A DNA stretch of 33,355 bases from Thermoflexibacter ruber (GTDB lineage Bacteria; Bacteroidota; Bacteroidia; Cytophagales; Thermoflexibacteraceae): NCBI RefSeq assembly GCF_900113045.1, contig NZ_FONY01000045.1, positions 1 through 33,355 of the forward strand, in the 5' to 3' direction. Positions 1-8,202 of the stretch are shown here, piece by piece. The notes below the pieces were generated by a model. It was given only the letters and a program-made list of their open reading frames with translations. It had not been told where the DNA came from and made no database searches. The translations under genes were made by a program, and so were the position numbers. The stretch's first letter is position 1, and each line of letters starts with the position of its first letter.

Positions 1-242
1 GTATAACTGTTTGGAAAATAAGATTTTAGATAGCCTTTAATAATACTTTGATAGTAATATTTGAAACATTTCATGCCTGATATATGATAATAAATCACAA
101 TTGCCATGATTTCTGAACAAGACATTTTTTCTTGTGGTACAACTTGTCCTTGACTTAATTGATACTGTTCAAATTTTTTAGCAAAGTCATCACAAGTAAT
201 GTAAATTTCTATTAGTTTTGTTGTGTTCAATATTAAGTACAT
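1..242 (-). CDS. IS982-family transposase, N-terminal part (runs off left edge)
   Basis: This is the 5' end of a minus-strand transposase gene. It starts at the ATG at 240-242 and leaves the window after about 80 codons, with no stop seen. The readable protein begins MYLILNTTKLIEIY, continues with a conserved-looking SCSEIMAIVIYYH stretch, and ends near KSYFPNSY. This matches the N-terminus of IS982-family transposases, which are usually about 290 residues long. An in-frame stop lies a few codons upstream of the ATG, which supports this start. A -7-like box lies 26-33 bases upstream, and the IS terminal repeat lies beyond it at 337-349. The C-terminal part of the same type of transposase is at the right edge of the window in the same orientation. 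The truncation is caused by the window edge, not by decay. Confidence 0.85.
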   Translation of the reverse strand, partial: MYLILNTTKLIEIYITCDDFAKKFEQYQLSQGQVVPQEKMSCSEIMAIVIYYHISGMKCFKYYYQSIIKGYLKSYFPNSY

Positions 243-267
243 AGTATTCTTTGATTAGTGTAATTTT

Positions 268-275
268 CAAATATA
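268..275 (-). promoter_or_regulatory. candidate -7 box of the IS982 transposase
   Basis: The minus strand reads TATATTTG here, an exact match to the Bacteroidetes -7 consensus TAnnTTTG. It lies 26-33 bases upstream of the transposase ATG at 242. No TTG was seen at the expected -33 distance. The position is similar to -7-like boxes before other minus-strand genes in this window. Confidence 0.4.
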
Positions 276-336
276 CTATATTTATTAATATTGAACATTT
301 TTTATCATAAAAAATTGACTTTTAAACAATTACCTC

Positions 337-349
337 AATAACTCACGTT
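337..349. repeat. IS982 terminal inverted repeat (5' end of left copy)
   Basis: Read on the minus strand this is AACGTGAGTTATT. The other transposase end in the window, at 33058-33070, begins AACGTGAATTATT on the plus strand. The two are inverted relative to each transposase gene and agree at 12 of 13 bases, as expected for left and right ends of one IS type. Host-gene reading frame resumes at about position 350, which fixes the IS boundary to within a base or two. Confidence 0.7.
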
Positions 350-715
350 ATTAATAGTTTGCGTCCATTTATGAATGTAGCTATTGTCGGTTCTCGTACT
401 TTTGGCAAGTTTGTAGGAGGACCGATTATGGTAGAGCAAAATCATACTTTCTCTCCTATTACTTTTCGCACTACCAATGCAATAGGTGAAGTATTTTACC
501 AAGGCATGGAACCTAATTTTGCTACTGTGGAAGACGCTTCTCGCAATTGGGGAGATACACGCGACCCTATGTTTGGTGCGGCTTTGCACTATGCCATCAA
601 CGGTAACTTTAATGGTTTCTCTGCCTCGACTTCGGGTAGAATAGAAATAGGAACGGAAATCACCAATATTTATGGCACAGAACCTATGTTAGAAGGCTTG
701 TATTGGAGAAATTAG
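350..715 (+). pseudogene. C-terminal remnant of an S41-type serine protease, cut by IS982
   Basis: The open frame is about 121 codons and starts directly at the IS end. It reads INSLRPFMNVAIVGSRTFGK, then FVGGPI, a PITFRTTNAIGE strand, GMEPNF and a GDTRDPMFGAALHYA tail. This pattern is typical of the last part of S41 (tail-specific or C-terminal processing) proteases, where ELVINGLRPY follows the catalytic Ser and GKxVG precedes the final strands. The catalytic Ser and the PDZ region are missing and would lie on the far side of the IS, outside the window. A TTG at 359 or the ATG at 371 could start a short protein, but it would lack the active site. A strong hairpin terminator follows at 744-790. 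The family call rests on remembered motifs and is likely but not certain. Confidence 0.7.
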
Positions 716-743
716 TAGGTAAACTTTTGAATAATGAGATGAG

Positions 744-790
744 TTTGTCTAAAAAGCCAAAATTTTGACCTTTTAGACAAATTTTTTTTA
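744..790 (+). terminator. rho-independent terminator after the S41 remnant
   Basis: A perfect 11-bp stem, TTTGTCTAAAA (744-754) paired with TTTTAGACAAA (771-781), encloses a 16-base partly palindromic loop and is followed by a run of T. It suits the plus-strand S41 gene ending at 715. The convergent phosphatase gene ends at 794, just after the T run. Confidence 0.75.
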
Positions 791-793
791 ATT

Positions 794-3115
794 TTATACT
801 CTAAAGCCCATCACCAGCACATCGTCTATTTGCTTGGTATCCTTTTTCCAATTATCAAATTCATTGGATAGAATCTCTCTTTGACGCTCAAATTCCTCTT
901 GATGTATTGAGAGCAGAAGTTCACTAAGCCGTTGTTTGCTGTACTTTTTATTAGTTTCTCCACCAAATTGGTCGTGGAAGCCATCAGAGAATAGATAACA
1001 AGTGGTAGGTTTGTCTATGGAAATAGTGTGCTTTGTAAAATTATTTTCTTTAAGTTGAAGTCCGCCTAAGGACATCATTGTTCCTTTGATGCTATGTAGC
1101 TCACCGTCTTGGATATACAGCAGAGGAGTTTTGGCTCCTGCATATTCTAAGGTCTTATTGGTTTTATCTATGAGGCATATACCCATATCCATGCCGTCAT
1201 TGTTTGCACTTTCTTCTTGATTGAGCATGTATCGAATCCCTGTATGCAACTCAGTCAAAATCACATCTGGGGAGTCTATCCCTTGCGTATTGATAATTTT
1301 TTCTAAAAGTGCATCACCTACCATACTCATAAAGGCACCGGGTACGCCGTGTCCTGTGCAGTCTGCTGCTATCAAAAAAGTTTGCTTATGCCCTGTAACA
1401 GGATTAGTTTTTTCTGAGAACCAGTAAAAATCACCACTAACAATATCTCGGGGTCTAAAAAAGACGAAAAAGTTGGGGATAGCCTGCTGAATAAGTGCCA
1501 CATCAGGGAAAGTAGATTTTTGGAGGCGTTGGGCATAGTTCAAACTTGCAGTAATATTGGCATCTTTTTTATGTAATTCTTGATTTATCTTTTGCAGATT
1601 CTCAGCTTGCACACGCATTTCTTCATTTTTCTGGTTGATTTCATCTACTTTTTCGCTCAGTTGTTGGGTAGCTACTGCTAAGTTTTTATTTGCTACTTCT
1701 ATTTTCTTCTTTTGAGTATTTACATATCTCAAAACAGTAAGAGAAGCAATGACCAACAAGCCTAAAATCGCCGCTACCGCAGAAATAGCCAATATATTTT
1801 TACGAAAATCGGATTCCATTTCCTGTTTTTCCTTTTCCATTTCTCTGAGCAGCTCCTCGTCCATTTTATTTTTTGCAGAAACAAAAGAACGCATCATTTC
1901 CAATCGGTTCTTGGTCTGTTGTTGATTGTACTCAAATACTTTAGCATTTGTATTCATTAACTCTTCCAAACTTACCAAATAGCTTTGTAGGACTTGCTTT
2001 TGTGATTCATTCAGGGACTTATCTTTGGCTAACTCCTCATTAATTTTATCAATTTCTGCCTTAACCCTATCACTTGACTGCTCAAAAAGTTCTTTTTCTG
2101 CATTCAGCTCGTCTGTAACCCGGTTGAATCGGCTCGCATAATCTCCTTTTTTGATGGTATCTGCCTTGTTGCTTACTGTTTTAACATCTGTATTCGCAGG
2201 ATTAATATTGGCTTCTTCTATGACAGGAGAACGTGGAAGTTCACTGCGTACAAGGATAAAAACTTTGTTTCCCTCTGCGTAATCTGTCTTCAACTTGTCA
2301 AAACCTTTGATGATGAACTTCACTGAGCGAATATCTTTGGCTTCTATACTAAACTTGCCTTCGGAGTCCGTCTTGAAAAATCCTATCCCCCACGCATTCA
2401 CAGAAAGGTCTGTAACAGGCTTGGAGTTCTCGTCTAAGATATTAATTTGATAGGTGCTAAGTTTATCTGCTAAAGCATCGCTTTTGTTGGTAGTTTCTTT
2501 CTCACTTTCATTGAGCGTAGTAGCCCCGTTTCCCTCACCTTTCCAGATGATATACAAGGTCATTTTTTTCTCATCGTATTTCACATAAGAAGCGTTGATA
2601 TGCTTGCCATCTACTAAAATTTTATTCTTGTTGCTAAACTTCTCATCGGGTGGGATTCGCAAGTAAAAAACTCCTTTCTCATTGGTCATCGCTACGTCCA
2701 TGAGCGCAACTCCTTCTACCGTAATCCATGCTTTTTTTACAGGTACCCCATTGGCGTTATAAAGTATTCCTTTGATAGTTTTAGCACTTAAAATCTCATT
2801 TTGAGAGAGTCTAATCATCTCTATAATAAGTAGTTCCTTTTCCCTATCAAATTTCCAATTTTCTAATTTATAGCCGGACTTATATACTTTTACATTTTTA
2901 ATTTCAGGATTTTTAGAAAAGATAGTAGCGCGAAACCTACCCATAGAAGTACTCTGAATGTACTGTCCATTTTCTATGGATACCTTCGCATCGCCTACGG
3001 GAAGCCCCGTATCATCTATGATACGTCCGTTTATCTCTACGTGACTTTGGGCAAGGAGAAAGGCTGTAGAGAAAAGAGCTGTGATAAGTGCTAAAAAAAA
3101 TGCTAAATATTTCAT
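794..3115 (-). CDS. membrane-bound PP2C (SpoIIE-type) Ser/Thr phosphatase with periplasmic sensor region
   Basis: The 773-residue protein has a signal peptide (1-22, ending LLAQ). Beta-rich carboxypeptidase-regulatory-like segments follow at about 25-90, 110-190 and 215-285. A charged coiled coil at about 325-435 leads to one membrane helix near 439-461. A second coiled coil at 465-525 leads to a cytoplasmic SpoIIE/PP2C domain at about 535-773. The domain carries SGDFYWF (near 555), ADCTGHGVPGAFMS (near 580-595) and a late DGFHDQFGG block, the acidic metal-binding motifs of PP2C phosphatases. Such proteins usually dephosphorylate an anti-sigma-factor antagonist or a similar partner, but no STAS or anti-sigma gene lies nearby. 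The start is the ATG at 3115, directly before the signal peptide. The domain call is firm; the ligand and substrate are unknown. Confidence 0.9.
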   Translation of the reverse strand: MKYLAFFLALITALFSTAFLLAQSHVEINGRIIDDTGLPVGDAKVSIENGQYIQSTSMGRFRATIFSKNPEIKNVKVYKSGYKLENWKFDREKELLIIEMIRLSQNEILSAKTIKGILYNANGVPVKKAWITVEGVALMDVAMTNEKGVFYLRIPPDEKFSNKNKILVDGKHINASYVKYDEKKMTLYIIWKGEGNGATTLNESEKETTNKSDALADKLSTYQINILDENSKPVTDLSVNAWGIGFFKTDSEGKFSIEAKDIRSVKFIIKGFDKLKTDYAEGNKVFILVRSELPRSPVIEEANINPANTDVKTVSNKADTIKKGDYASRFNRVTDELNAEKELFEQSSDRVKAEIDKINEELAKDKSLNESQKQVLQSYLVSLEELMNTNAKVFEYNQQQTKNRLEMMRSFVSAKNKMDEELLREMEKEKQEMESDFRKNILAISAVAAILGLLVIASLTVLRYVNTQKKKIEVANKNLAVATQQLSEKVDEINQKNEEMRVQAENLQKINQELHKKDANITASLNYAQRLQKSTFPDVALIQQAIPNFFVFFRPRDIVSGDFYWFSEKTNPVTGHKQTFLIAADCTGHGVPGAFMSMVGDALLEKIINTQGIDSPDVILTELHTGIRYMLNQEESANNDGMDMGICLIDKTNKTLEYAGAKTPLLYIQDGELHSIKGTMMSLGGLQLKENNFTKHTISIDKPTTCYLFSDGFHDQFGGETNKKYSKQRLSELLLSIHQEEFERQREILSNEFDNWKKDTKQIDDVLVMGFRV

Positions 3116-3452
3116 CTTCTTAATCTAATGGGGTAAAGGTAAACTGTATCAAAGGTTTAAAGCAGTTAGAGTGAAAATCTGGATTCAAATAAAAAAATAG
3201 GTGTTTAACTATTTGCTATTTTATGCTTAAACCTTACATAATATTTTATACTATCTACTTATGCAATCTACGATATTTTTTGCATATATTTCTATGTTAC
3301 ACTCATTTTTTATGCCAAATTAAGTGGATTTACAGATAATTTTTAATATGATTTAACTTTTTCTAAGAAAACTTAAAAGTTTATCTTAGAAAACTTTTTC
3401 TTAAACAAATTCTTTTTAAAGATTTATATTAAAAATAAGATTAAAATATTAC
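3116..3452. other. AT-rich intergenic region, 337 bases
   Basis: No coding frame of interest was found here. The region must hold the promoter of the minus-strand phosphatase gene. The minus strand reads TACCTTTA at 3134-3141, one base from the TAnnTTTG -7 consensus and 19 bases before the start codon, without an obvious -33 TTG. A long imperfect hairpin lies at 3360-3392. The rest is low-complexity A/T sequence. Confidence 0.5.
3360..3392. repeat. long imperfect inverted repeat between two minus-strand genes
   Basis: TTTCTAAGA (3360-3368) pairs with TCTTAGAAA (3384-3392), and the inner AAACTT (3369-3374) pairs with AAGTTT (3377-3382). This gives 15 pairs with one bulged A and a very small loop. 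It lies 61 bases downstream of the amine oxidase stop. The T-rich flank is on the plus-strand 3' side rather than after the minus-strand stem, so it is not a textbook terminator for that gene. Confidence 0.55.
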
Positions 3453-4805
3453 TTATGCCGAAAGTACCTCTTGCACTACTCTCTCCCCAGAGCGGATTGC
3501 CCCTTCTATGTAGCCATTCCAAATAGGAGAAGTCTCCGTTCCTGCCCAGTGAATATTCCCAAAAGGTTTGGCTAAGGCTTCGCCTAAAGATGTCCATGCT
3601 CCAGTAGTCATATAGCCTACATAACACCCGCGGCTCCATTCTTCCTCTGCCCAGCATTTATCTATGTAGTACGAAGGATTTAGTGCCTTTTCACCGAATA
3701 ATTTTTCAAAAGTATTCAAAACCAGTGATTTACGTTCCTCTTGGGAAAAACTCATCAGTTGTTTTGCCCTGTCGGCTAATGAAAAGCCCAACAAGATACC
3801 ATACTTAGCATCAAAAGGCGAGTTGTCAAAGGTTACTTGGACATATCCCTCATCTAACATAGCTTGTCCACTGTAGCCATGCTCTCTCCAAAAAGGTCGC
3901 TCGTAAATTGCCATACACTTAATCACCGTTCCCATAGGCATTCTTTGCAGGAGCTGCTCACGTTGCGCTGGGAGAAGTGGCTCATAATGAATACGCTGTG
4001 CCATAGGAGGCGGTACAGCAACAATGACTTTTTTAGCCAAAAAAATACCTTTTTCTGTAAAGACCTCTACCTTATTCCCTTCTTGCTTTATCTTTTGAAC
4101 TGGGTGGCTCAGTAAAATATTTTCCTTTAATACTTCTGCTAACTTATTGGCTATCAGCTGCGCTCCTCCGACAAATCTATCTTGTTGCGCCCCGTTTTCT
4201 ATATTGAGCAATACATTTAGATTAGTTCCTGACTTGATATAAAACAAGGCATGTAAAAGGGAAATTTCAGAAGGAGAACAGGCAAATAGTGTTTCCAAAC
4301 CCGCCTCTACTACTTTTTGGGCATTAGAAAAATAAATGTTTTCTTTTAAAAAACTTGCTAAAGTTTTACTATCTAATTCCTTTGCCTTCATAGACTTCCA
4401 AGGATGTTGCAAATCTATCTGTTTGGCTACTCGGTCTAATTTTTTCAACACAAAGTCAATATTGAGTAAAGAAGGCAGGTCTATTTTAGGAATTAATCCA
4501 GTATATTCTTTGCGTTGATTGTTTAACAAAATCACATTTTTTCCCTCATTATAGGTTTTAAAAGTATTTACGTGCATCTCTCGGGCAAGAGCATAAATCC
4601 TATCTTGGGTAGGTCCTATCCATTGACCACCTAAGTCCACATATAACTGATTATCAATGTAGTGTGTGTAAACTCTGCCCCCAACTCTTTCTCTGGCTTC
4701 TAAAAGGAGAACGGTTTTCCCTGTTTCTTTGAGCAAACGGGTTGCTGTTAGCCCTGCATAACCCGCTCCTATGACGATTACGTCTAATAATGCGTTGTTT
4801 TCCAT
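3453..4805 (-). CDS. FAD-dependent amine oxidase (flavin monoamine oxidase family)
   Basis: The 450-residue protein has an N-terminal dinucleotide-binding motif, VIVIGAGYAGLTA, followed by LLEARERVGGRVYT. This is the usual ADP-binding and GG-R pair of the amine oxidase family. The next conserved block is DLGGQWIGPTQDRI. The C-terminal FAD block is HWAGTETSPIWNGYIEGAI. Family members oxidise primary or secondary amines, or amino acids, to imines with release of hydrogen peroxide. The substrate cannot be read from the sequence. No signal peptide is visible, so the enzyme is probably cytoplasmic. The open frame extends to a TTG at 4820, but the ATG at 4805 leaves a normal short lead before the FAD motif and is preferred. 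The gene appears monocistronic and is divergent from the lipoprotein gene at 4980. Confidence 0.88.
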   Translation of the reverse strand: MENNALLDVIVIGAGYAGLTATRLLKETGKTVLLLEARERVGGRVYTHYIDNQLYVDLGGQWIGPTQDRIYALAREMHVNTFKTYNEGKNVILLNNQRKEYTGLIPKIDLPSLLNIDFVLKKLDRVAKQIDLQHPWKSMKAKELDSKTLASFLKENIYFSNAQKVVEAGLETLFACSPSEISLLHALFYIKSGTNLNVLLNIENGAQQDRFVGGAQLIANKLAEVLKENILLSHPVQKIKQEGNKVEVFTEKGIFLAKKVIVAVPPPMAQRIHYEPLLPAQREQLLQRMPMGTVIKCMAIYERPFWREHGYSGQAMLDEGYVQVTFDNSPFDAKYGILLGFSLADRAKQLMSFSQEERKSLVLNTFEKLFGEKALNPSYYIDKCWAEEEWSRGCYVGYMTTGAWTSLGEALAKPFGNIHWAGTETSPIWNGYIEGAIRSGERVVQEVLSA

Positions 4806-4979
4806 AAATTTGTTATCCAATAAGTCATTAAAAAGGTTAATTTACCTTATTGTGCTTGCATTTTGCAAAATGGCTTAAAAGTTTGTTAATATTGTGCAAA
4901 AATGCTTCAATAAAGATATTGCGAAAAATATCAAAAACTATGGAGCGGTTAGTTTATAAATAAAAAATCACATACAAAA

Positions 4980-5681
4980 ATGATTAACCTTTTTAAAACC
5001 AGATATTTAGCTTTGTACTTTTCTCTTATTCCTGCCTTTATTTTAAGTGCTTGCTTTGAGGTGAAAGAAGAAGTTTCTTTGAAAAATAATGGTTCAGGGA
5101 CTTATACCATGTTGATAGACCTAAGCAAGAGTAAGAACCTTGTGGATATTTTTATGAAAATGAACCAAAATGAGGAGAAAATCAGTGCTGAGGAGATAGA
5201 TTCTACTTTCGTCAAAGGTGCCGAAGACCTCAATAAAATGGAAGGCATCAGCAACGCTCAGGGAATTAATGACAAGGTAAATTATATTTTTGGAATGAAG
5301 TTCGATTTCAAAGATATAGATGCGCTTAACGATGCCTTAAATGAAATGAACCGCCGCAAATACCCTGAATTAGAGAGTTTTCCTGCAATTTACAAGATAG
5401 AAAAAAAGAATTTGGAAAGGATTAATTTTTTTCACTTAAAAGGGTTGACTGATTTCTCGGAGCAGTCAGGGGGCGACCAGCAAAAAGAAGAACAGATGAA
5501 AAATTTTTTAAAAACAGCCACTTTTACCTCTGTGATTCGCCTTAGTGAGGGGAAAATCCGCAAGTCATCTAACGAGAAATTTGTTTTGTCAGCAGACAAG
5601 AAAGAAATTAAGCTACAAGCCAATCTTTTAGAAGTATCCGAAGGCAAAGTAAATTTGGAAAATGTAATTAGAATAAAATAA
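4980..5681 (+). CDS. hypothetical lipoprotein upstream of the CheA-like gene
   Basis: The 233-residue protein has a lipoprotein signal ending LSAC with the lipid-bearing Cys at 25. The mature part starts FEVKEEVSLKNNGSGTYTM, a beta-strand-like segment followed by charged alpha/beta sequence. I do not recognise a named family. Similar short beta-rich lipoproteins with an N-terminal VSLKNNGSG-like strand occur in Bacteroidetes without assigned function. It lies 59 bases upstream of the CheA-like gene on the same strand. It may be the first gene of that operon, although TATATTTC (one base from the -7 consensus) in the gap could give the kinase its own promoter. A role as an extracytoplasmic part of the sensory unit is only inferred from position. 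Confidence 0.7.
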   Translation: MINLFKTRYLALYFSLIPAFILSACFEVKEEVSLKNNGSGTYTMLIDLSKSKNLVDIFMKMNQNEEKISAEEIDSTFVKGAEDLNKMEGISNAQGINDKVNYIFGMKFDFKDIDALNDALNEMNRRKYPELESFPAIYKIEKKNLERINFFHLKGLTDFSEQSGGDQQKEEQMKNFLKTATFTSVIRLSEGKIRKSSNEKFVLSADKKEIKLQANLLEVSEGKVNLENVIRIK

Positions 5682-5740
5682 GTCTTTTCGTATATTTCGA
5701 GAAATATTTGTTTTTCAAAAGCAGATAGAGCCATGACCAA

Positions 5741-7507
5741 ATGAAAAATGACGAACTCAAAGAAATTTTCTTGGCAGAAGCCTTAGAAAGCTACGAACAG
5801 TTGAACCGCTTTTTCACCCAATTGGAAAAAGACCACACCAACCAAAAGGCGGTAGAGGCTATTTTTCGCATTACTCACACGCTCAAAGCCAATGCAGCCG
5901 CGATGGGCTACGAAGGCATTGCAGAAATTGCTCACCTGCTCGAGGATATTTTTGGGGAGGTTAAGAAAGGAAATTTACTTCTCGATACGCAGAAATTCAA
6001 CGACTTATTTAGAGCAAATGACAAACTTGGCGAACTTATACAAAACATCAATGCTGATAGGAAAATTGCTTACAAGGGCTTAACTACCAAGCTAAAAGTA
6101 ATTTTAAGGGAAAGTGCTAACAAAAAGATAGAAGGAGAAACCATAGTAAATACTCCTCTCCAAACTGAATTGGTGAAGGTCGATAATGAACTACCCAACG
6201 AGGAGAAAATTGCTGAGGAAGAGAAAAACGAAGAAATCAATGCTACTACCTCCCAATTAGCCTTCTCTGATTTGATACAAGTGCCTATCCGTAAGTTAGA
6301 TAGCCTGCTCAACTTAGTAGGGGAGTTGTTGGTGGAGAGAGATAGGCTGATGCTGAAAGTAGCTGATGACCGTCTGCGAAAAAATGAATATGCCCGCCTT
6401 TATCGCTTGACCTCTGATTTGCAGTATGGAGTGATGAATGTTCGCTTAGTGCAGGTCAATTTGCTATTTATGAAATTCCACCGCATTGTCAGAGATGTTG
6501 CTACCTTAGAAGCAAAAAAAGTAAATTTAGTATTAGAAGGTACTGAAATAGAAATAGATGGAGCCGTTTTGCAAAGTATTAGCGATGCAATGGTGCATTT
6601 GGTCAGAAATGCCATCAGCCATGGTATAGAGCCACCTACCGACAGGGTATTGAAAAGTAAATCGGAAGTAGGTACGGTAAAGCTAAGTGCAAGAAACGAG
6701 CGCGATGCAGTAATTATCGAGATAAGCGATGACGGAAAAGGCATTAATCCTGAGTATATTAGGAAAAAATTGGTACAAAAAAAAATGGTGAGCCAAGAAG
6801 CCGCAGATAGTCTTTCTGATGACGATGTGATTAATTATATTTTTGAATCGGGCTTCTCGAGTGCAGAGCAAGTTACCGAAGTTTCAGGTCGCGGCGTGGG
6901 CATGGACGTGGTAAAAAATACTATCAATGCGATTGGAGGAAAAATCAGCATTAGGACAATGGTCAATGCTGGGACTACTTTTAGCCTTGCTTTGCCGACT
7001 TCTTTGGCTGTAAAAAGTGTGATGCTTTTTGAAGTATTAGCAACTAAGTACGCTATTCCTATCATTTTTACCGAAGCAGTTGTGGCATTCAAAAAAACTA
7101 ATTTTCAAAAATTAGGCAAAGGCTTGGTAGTAACGTATTTAGAGGAAACCTTACCCGTCATTTTCCTGAGAGATTTGTTCAGTATTCAATCTTTGGCAGA
7201 CCTTTATCAAAGTGCTTTTTGGCAAAACACTTATCAAACTCTTGATGAAAAAGAAAAAATTTATATAATTATCGTTTCCTTTGACAATAAGCAAATTGGC
7301 TTGGTGGTAGATAAGTTGGTACAACAAAAAGAAATTGTGGAAAAACCCTTGCTTTATCCCTTACATCATCATAAATTGATAAGTGGAACAACTATCTTAG
7401 GCGATGGGAGTGTGTGTCTTGTGTTGGATATTCCTTCTATTGTAAATTTGCTGTTCAGAGGACGAAAAGCCCTGCAAACTATCCCTAATGGAGTATCGGT
7501 AAATTAA
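5741..7507 (+). CDS. CheA-like chemotaxis histidine kinase without P2 domain
   Basis: The 588-residue protein has the CheA domain order. The Hpt (P1) domain at about 1-110 has the phospho-acceptor His46 in RITHTLKANA. A low-complexity acidic linker covers about 115-175. The P3 dimerisation helices at about 180-250 begin VPIRKLDSLLNLVGELLVER. The HATPase (P4) has its N box HLVRNAISHG near 286-295, DDGKGI near 330 and GRGVGMDVV near 383. A CheW-like P5 domain runs from about 420 to 575. P4 phosphorylates His46, and phosphate would pass to a response regulator. No P2 (CheY-binding) domain is seen between P1 and P3. The next gene is CheC-like and the one after is a membrane sensor. No CheY, CheW, CheR or CheB gene lies in the window. 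Confidence 0.92.
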   Translation: MKNDELKEIFLAEALESYEQLNRFFTQLEKDHTNQKAVEAIFRITHTLKANAAAMGYEGIAEIAHLLEDIFGEVKKGNLLLDTQKFNDLFRANDKLGELIQNINADRKIAYKGLTTKLKVILRESANKKIEGETIVNTPLQTELVKVDNELPNEEKIAEEEKNEEINATTSQLAFSDLIQVPIRKLDSLLNLVGELLVERDRLMLKVADDRLRKNEYARLYRLTSDLQYGVMNVRLVQVNLLFMKFHRIVRDVATLEAKKVNLVLEGTEIEIDGAVLQSISDAMVHLVRNAISHGIEPPTDRVLKSKSEVGTVKLSARNERDAVIIEISDDGKGINPEYIRKKLVQKKMVSQEAADSLSDDDVINYIFESGFSSAEQVTEVSGRGVGMDVVKNTINAIGGKISIRTMVNAGTTFSLALPTSLAVKSVMLFEVLATKYAIPIIFTEAVVAFKKTNFQKLGKGLVVTYLEETLPVIFLRDLFSIQSLADLYQSAFWQNTYQTLDEKEKIYIIIVSFDNKQIGLVVDKLVQQKEIVEKPLLYPLHHHKLISGTTILGDGSVCLVLDIPSIVNLLFRGRKALQTIPNGVSVN

Positions 7508-7521
7508 AAAAATAACTGAAC

Positions 7522-8175
7522 ATGAACGATTTGCTCGAACCCAATGAGCTACATTTAGCAAATAAACTTATGAATTTGGCACTGGCAAATTCAGCAGAAT
7601 CCTTTTCTCAATTAGCAAAAAATGAGATAAAATTGCAAAGTGCCGAAGTACAATTTAAACCGATTCGTTATGTGCTTGCAGAGAACCTGAACCAAGATGA
7701 GTTGCAGTATGTACTTGCCTCAGCTATCATGGGGGATATGCCTGCCCACAGTTACCTGATTTTAAAATTTGCTGATGCCGCCAATCTTTCCAAAGCCTGC
7801 CTTCCCGCTTCTGCTCACCACGATACAGAGATGCGAGAGGCTTTTCTCACAGAAATTGCCAATATCTTGACCGCTTCGGTCATTACTCAACTATCTAACT
7901 TTTTCAAAATCAAAATTTTTGGCTACGTGCCTTTGCTGAAAAAACTTTCTTTCCCCAAAATCAAAGAAATGATAATGAACGAAATGGACAAAGACGATGT
8001 AAGTTTTTATTTGAAAACCAATTTTATTACCCCTGATTTGAAGATACAACCTGATTTTATTTGGACGTTTAACCATTCTTTTATTGATATTATTAAAAAT
8101 ATGTCAAAAAATGAAAATAACCTCTTATATTTAACCAATCAAGATAGCTACGTAAAGCAGTACATTGTAGCATAA
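7522..8175 (+). CDS. CheC/CheX-like protein, possible CheY-phosphate phosphatase
   Basis: The 217-residue protein starts 14 bases after the CheA stop. CheC-type phosphatases use two helices that each carry an ExxN pair. Here the second helix has E111 and N114 in LTEIANILTASV, a good match to the family pattern. The first helix, KLMNLALANSAESF (K15 to N18), keeps the Asn but has Lys in place of Glu. Only one of the two catalytic sites therefore looks intact. The C-terminal third, from about residue 150, is less conserved in appearance. Its function would be to dephosphorylate the response regulator served by the adjacent kinase. The similarity is moderate and needs a profile search; a scaffold role without catalysis is also possible. 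Confidence 0.65.
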   Translation: MNDLLEPNELHLANKLMNLALANSAESFSQLAKNEIKLQSAEVQFKPIRYVLAENLNQDELQYVLASAIMGDMPAHSYLILKFADAANLSKACLPASAHHDTEMREAFLTEIANILTASVITQLSNFFKIKIFGYVPLLKKLSFPKIKEMIMNEMDKDDVSFYLKTNFITPDLKIQPDFIWTFNHSFIDIIKNMSKNENNLLYLTNQDSYVKQYIVA

Positions 8176-8202
8176 CTTTTAAAATAAAATCAAAAAAGAC
8201 GA

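Noticed and set aside
335-589. Minus-strand open frame over the S41 remnant
   Set aside because: It crosses the IS boundary and runs antisense to a recognisable protease frame; no family features.
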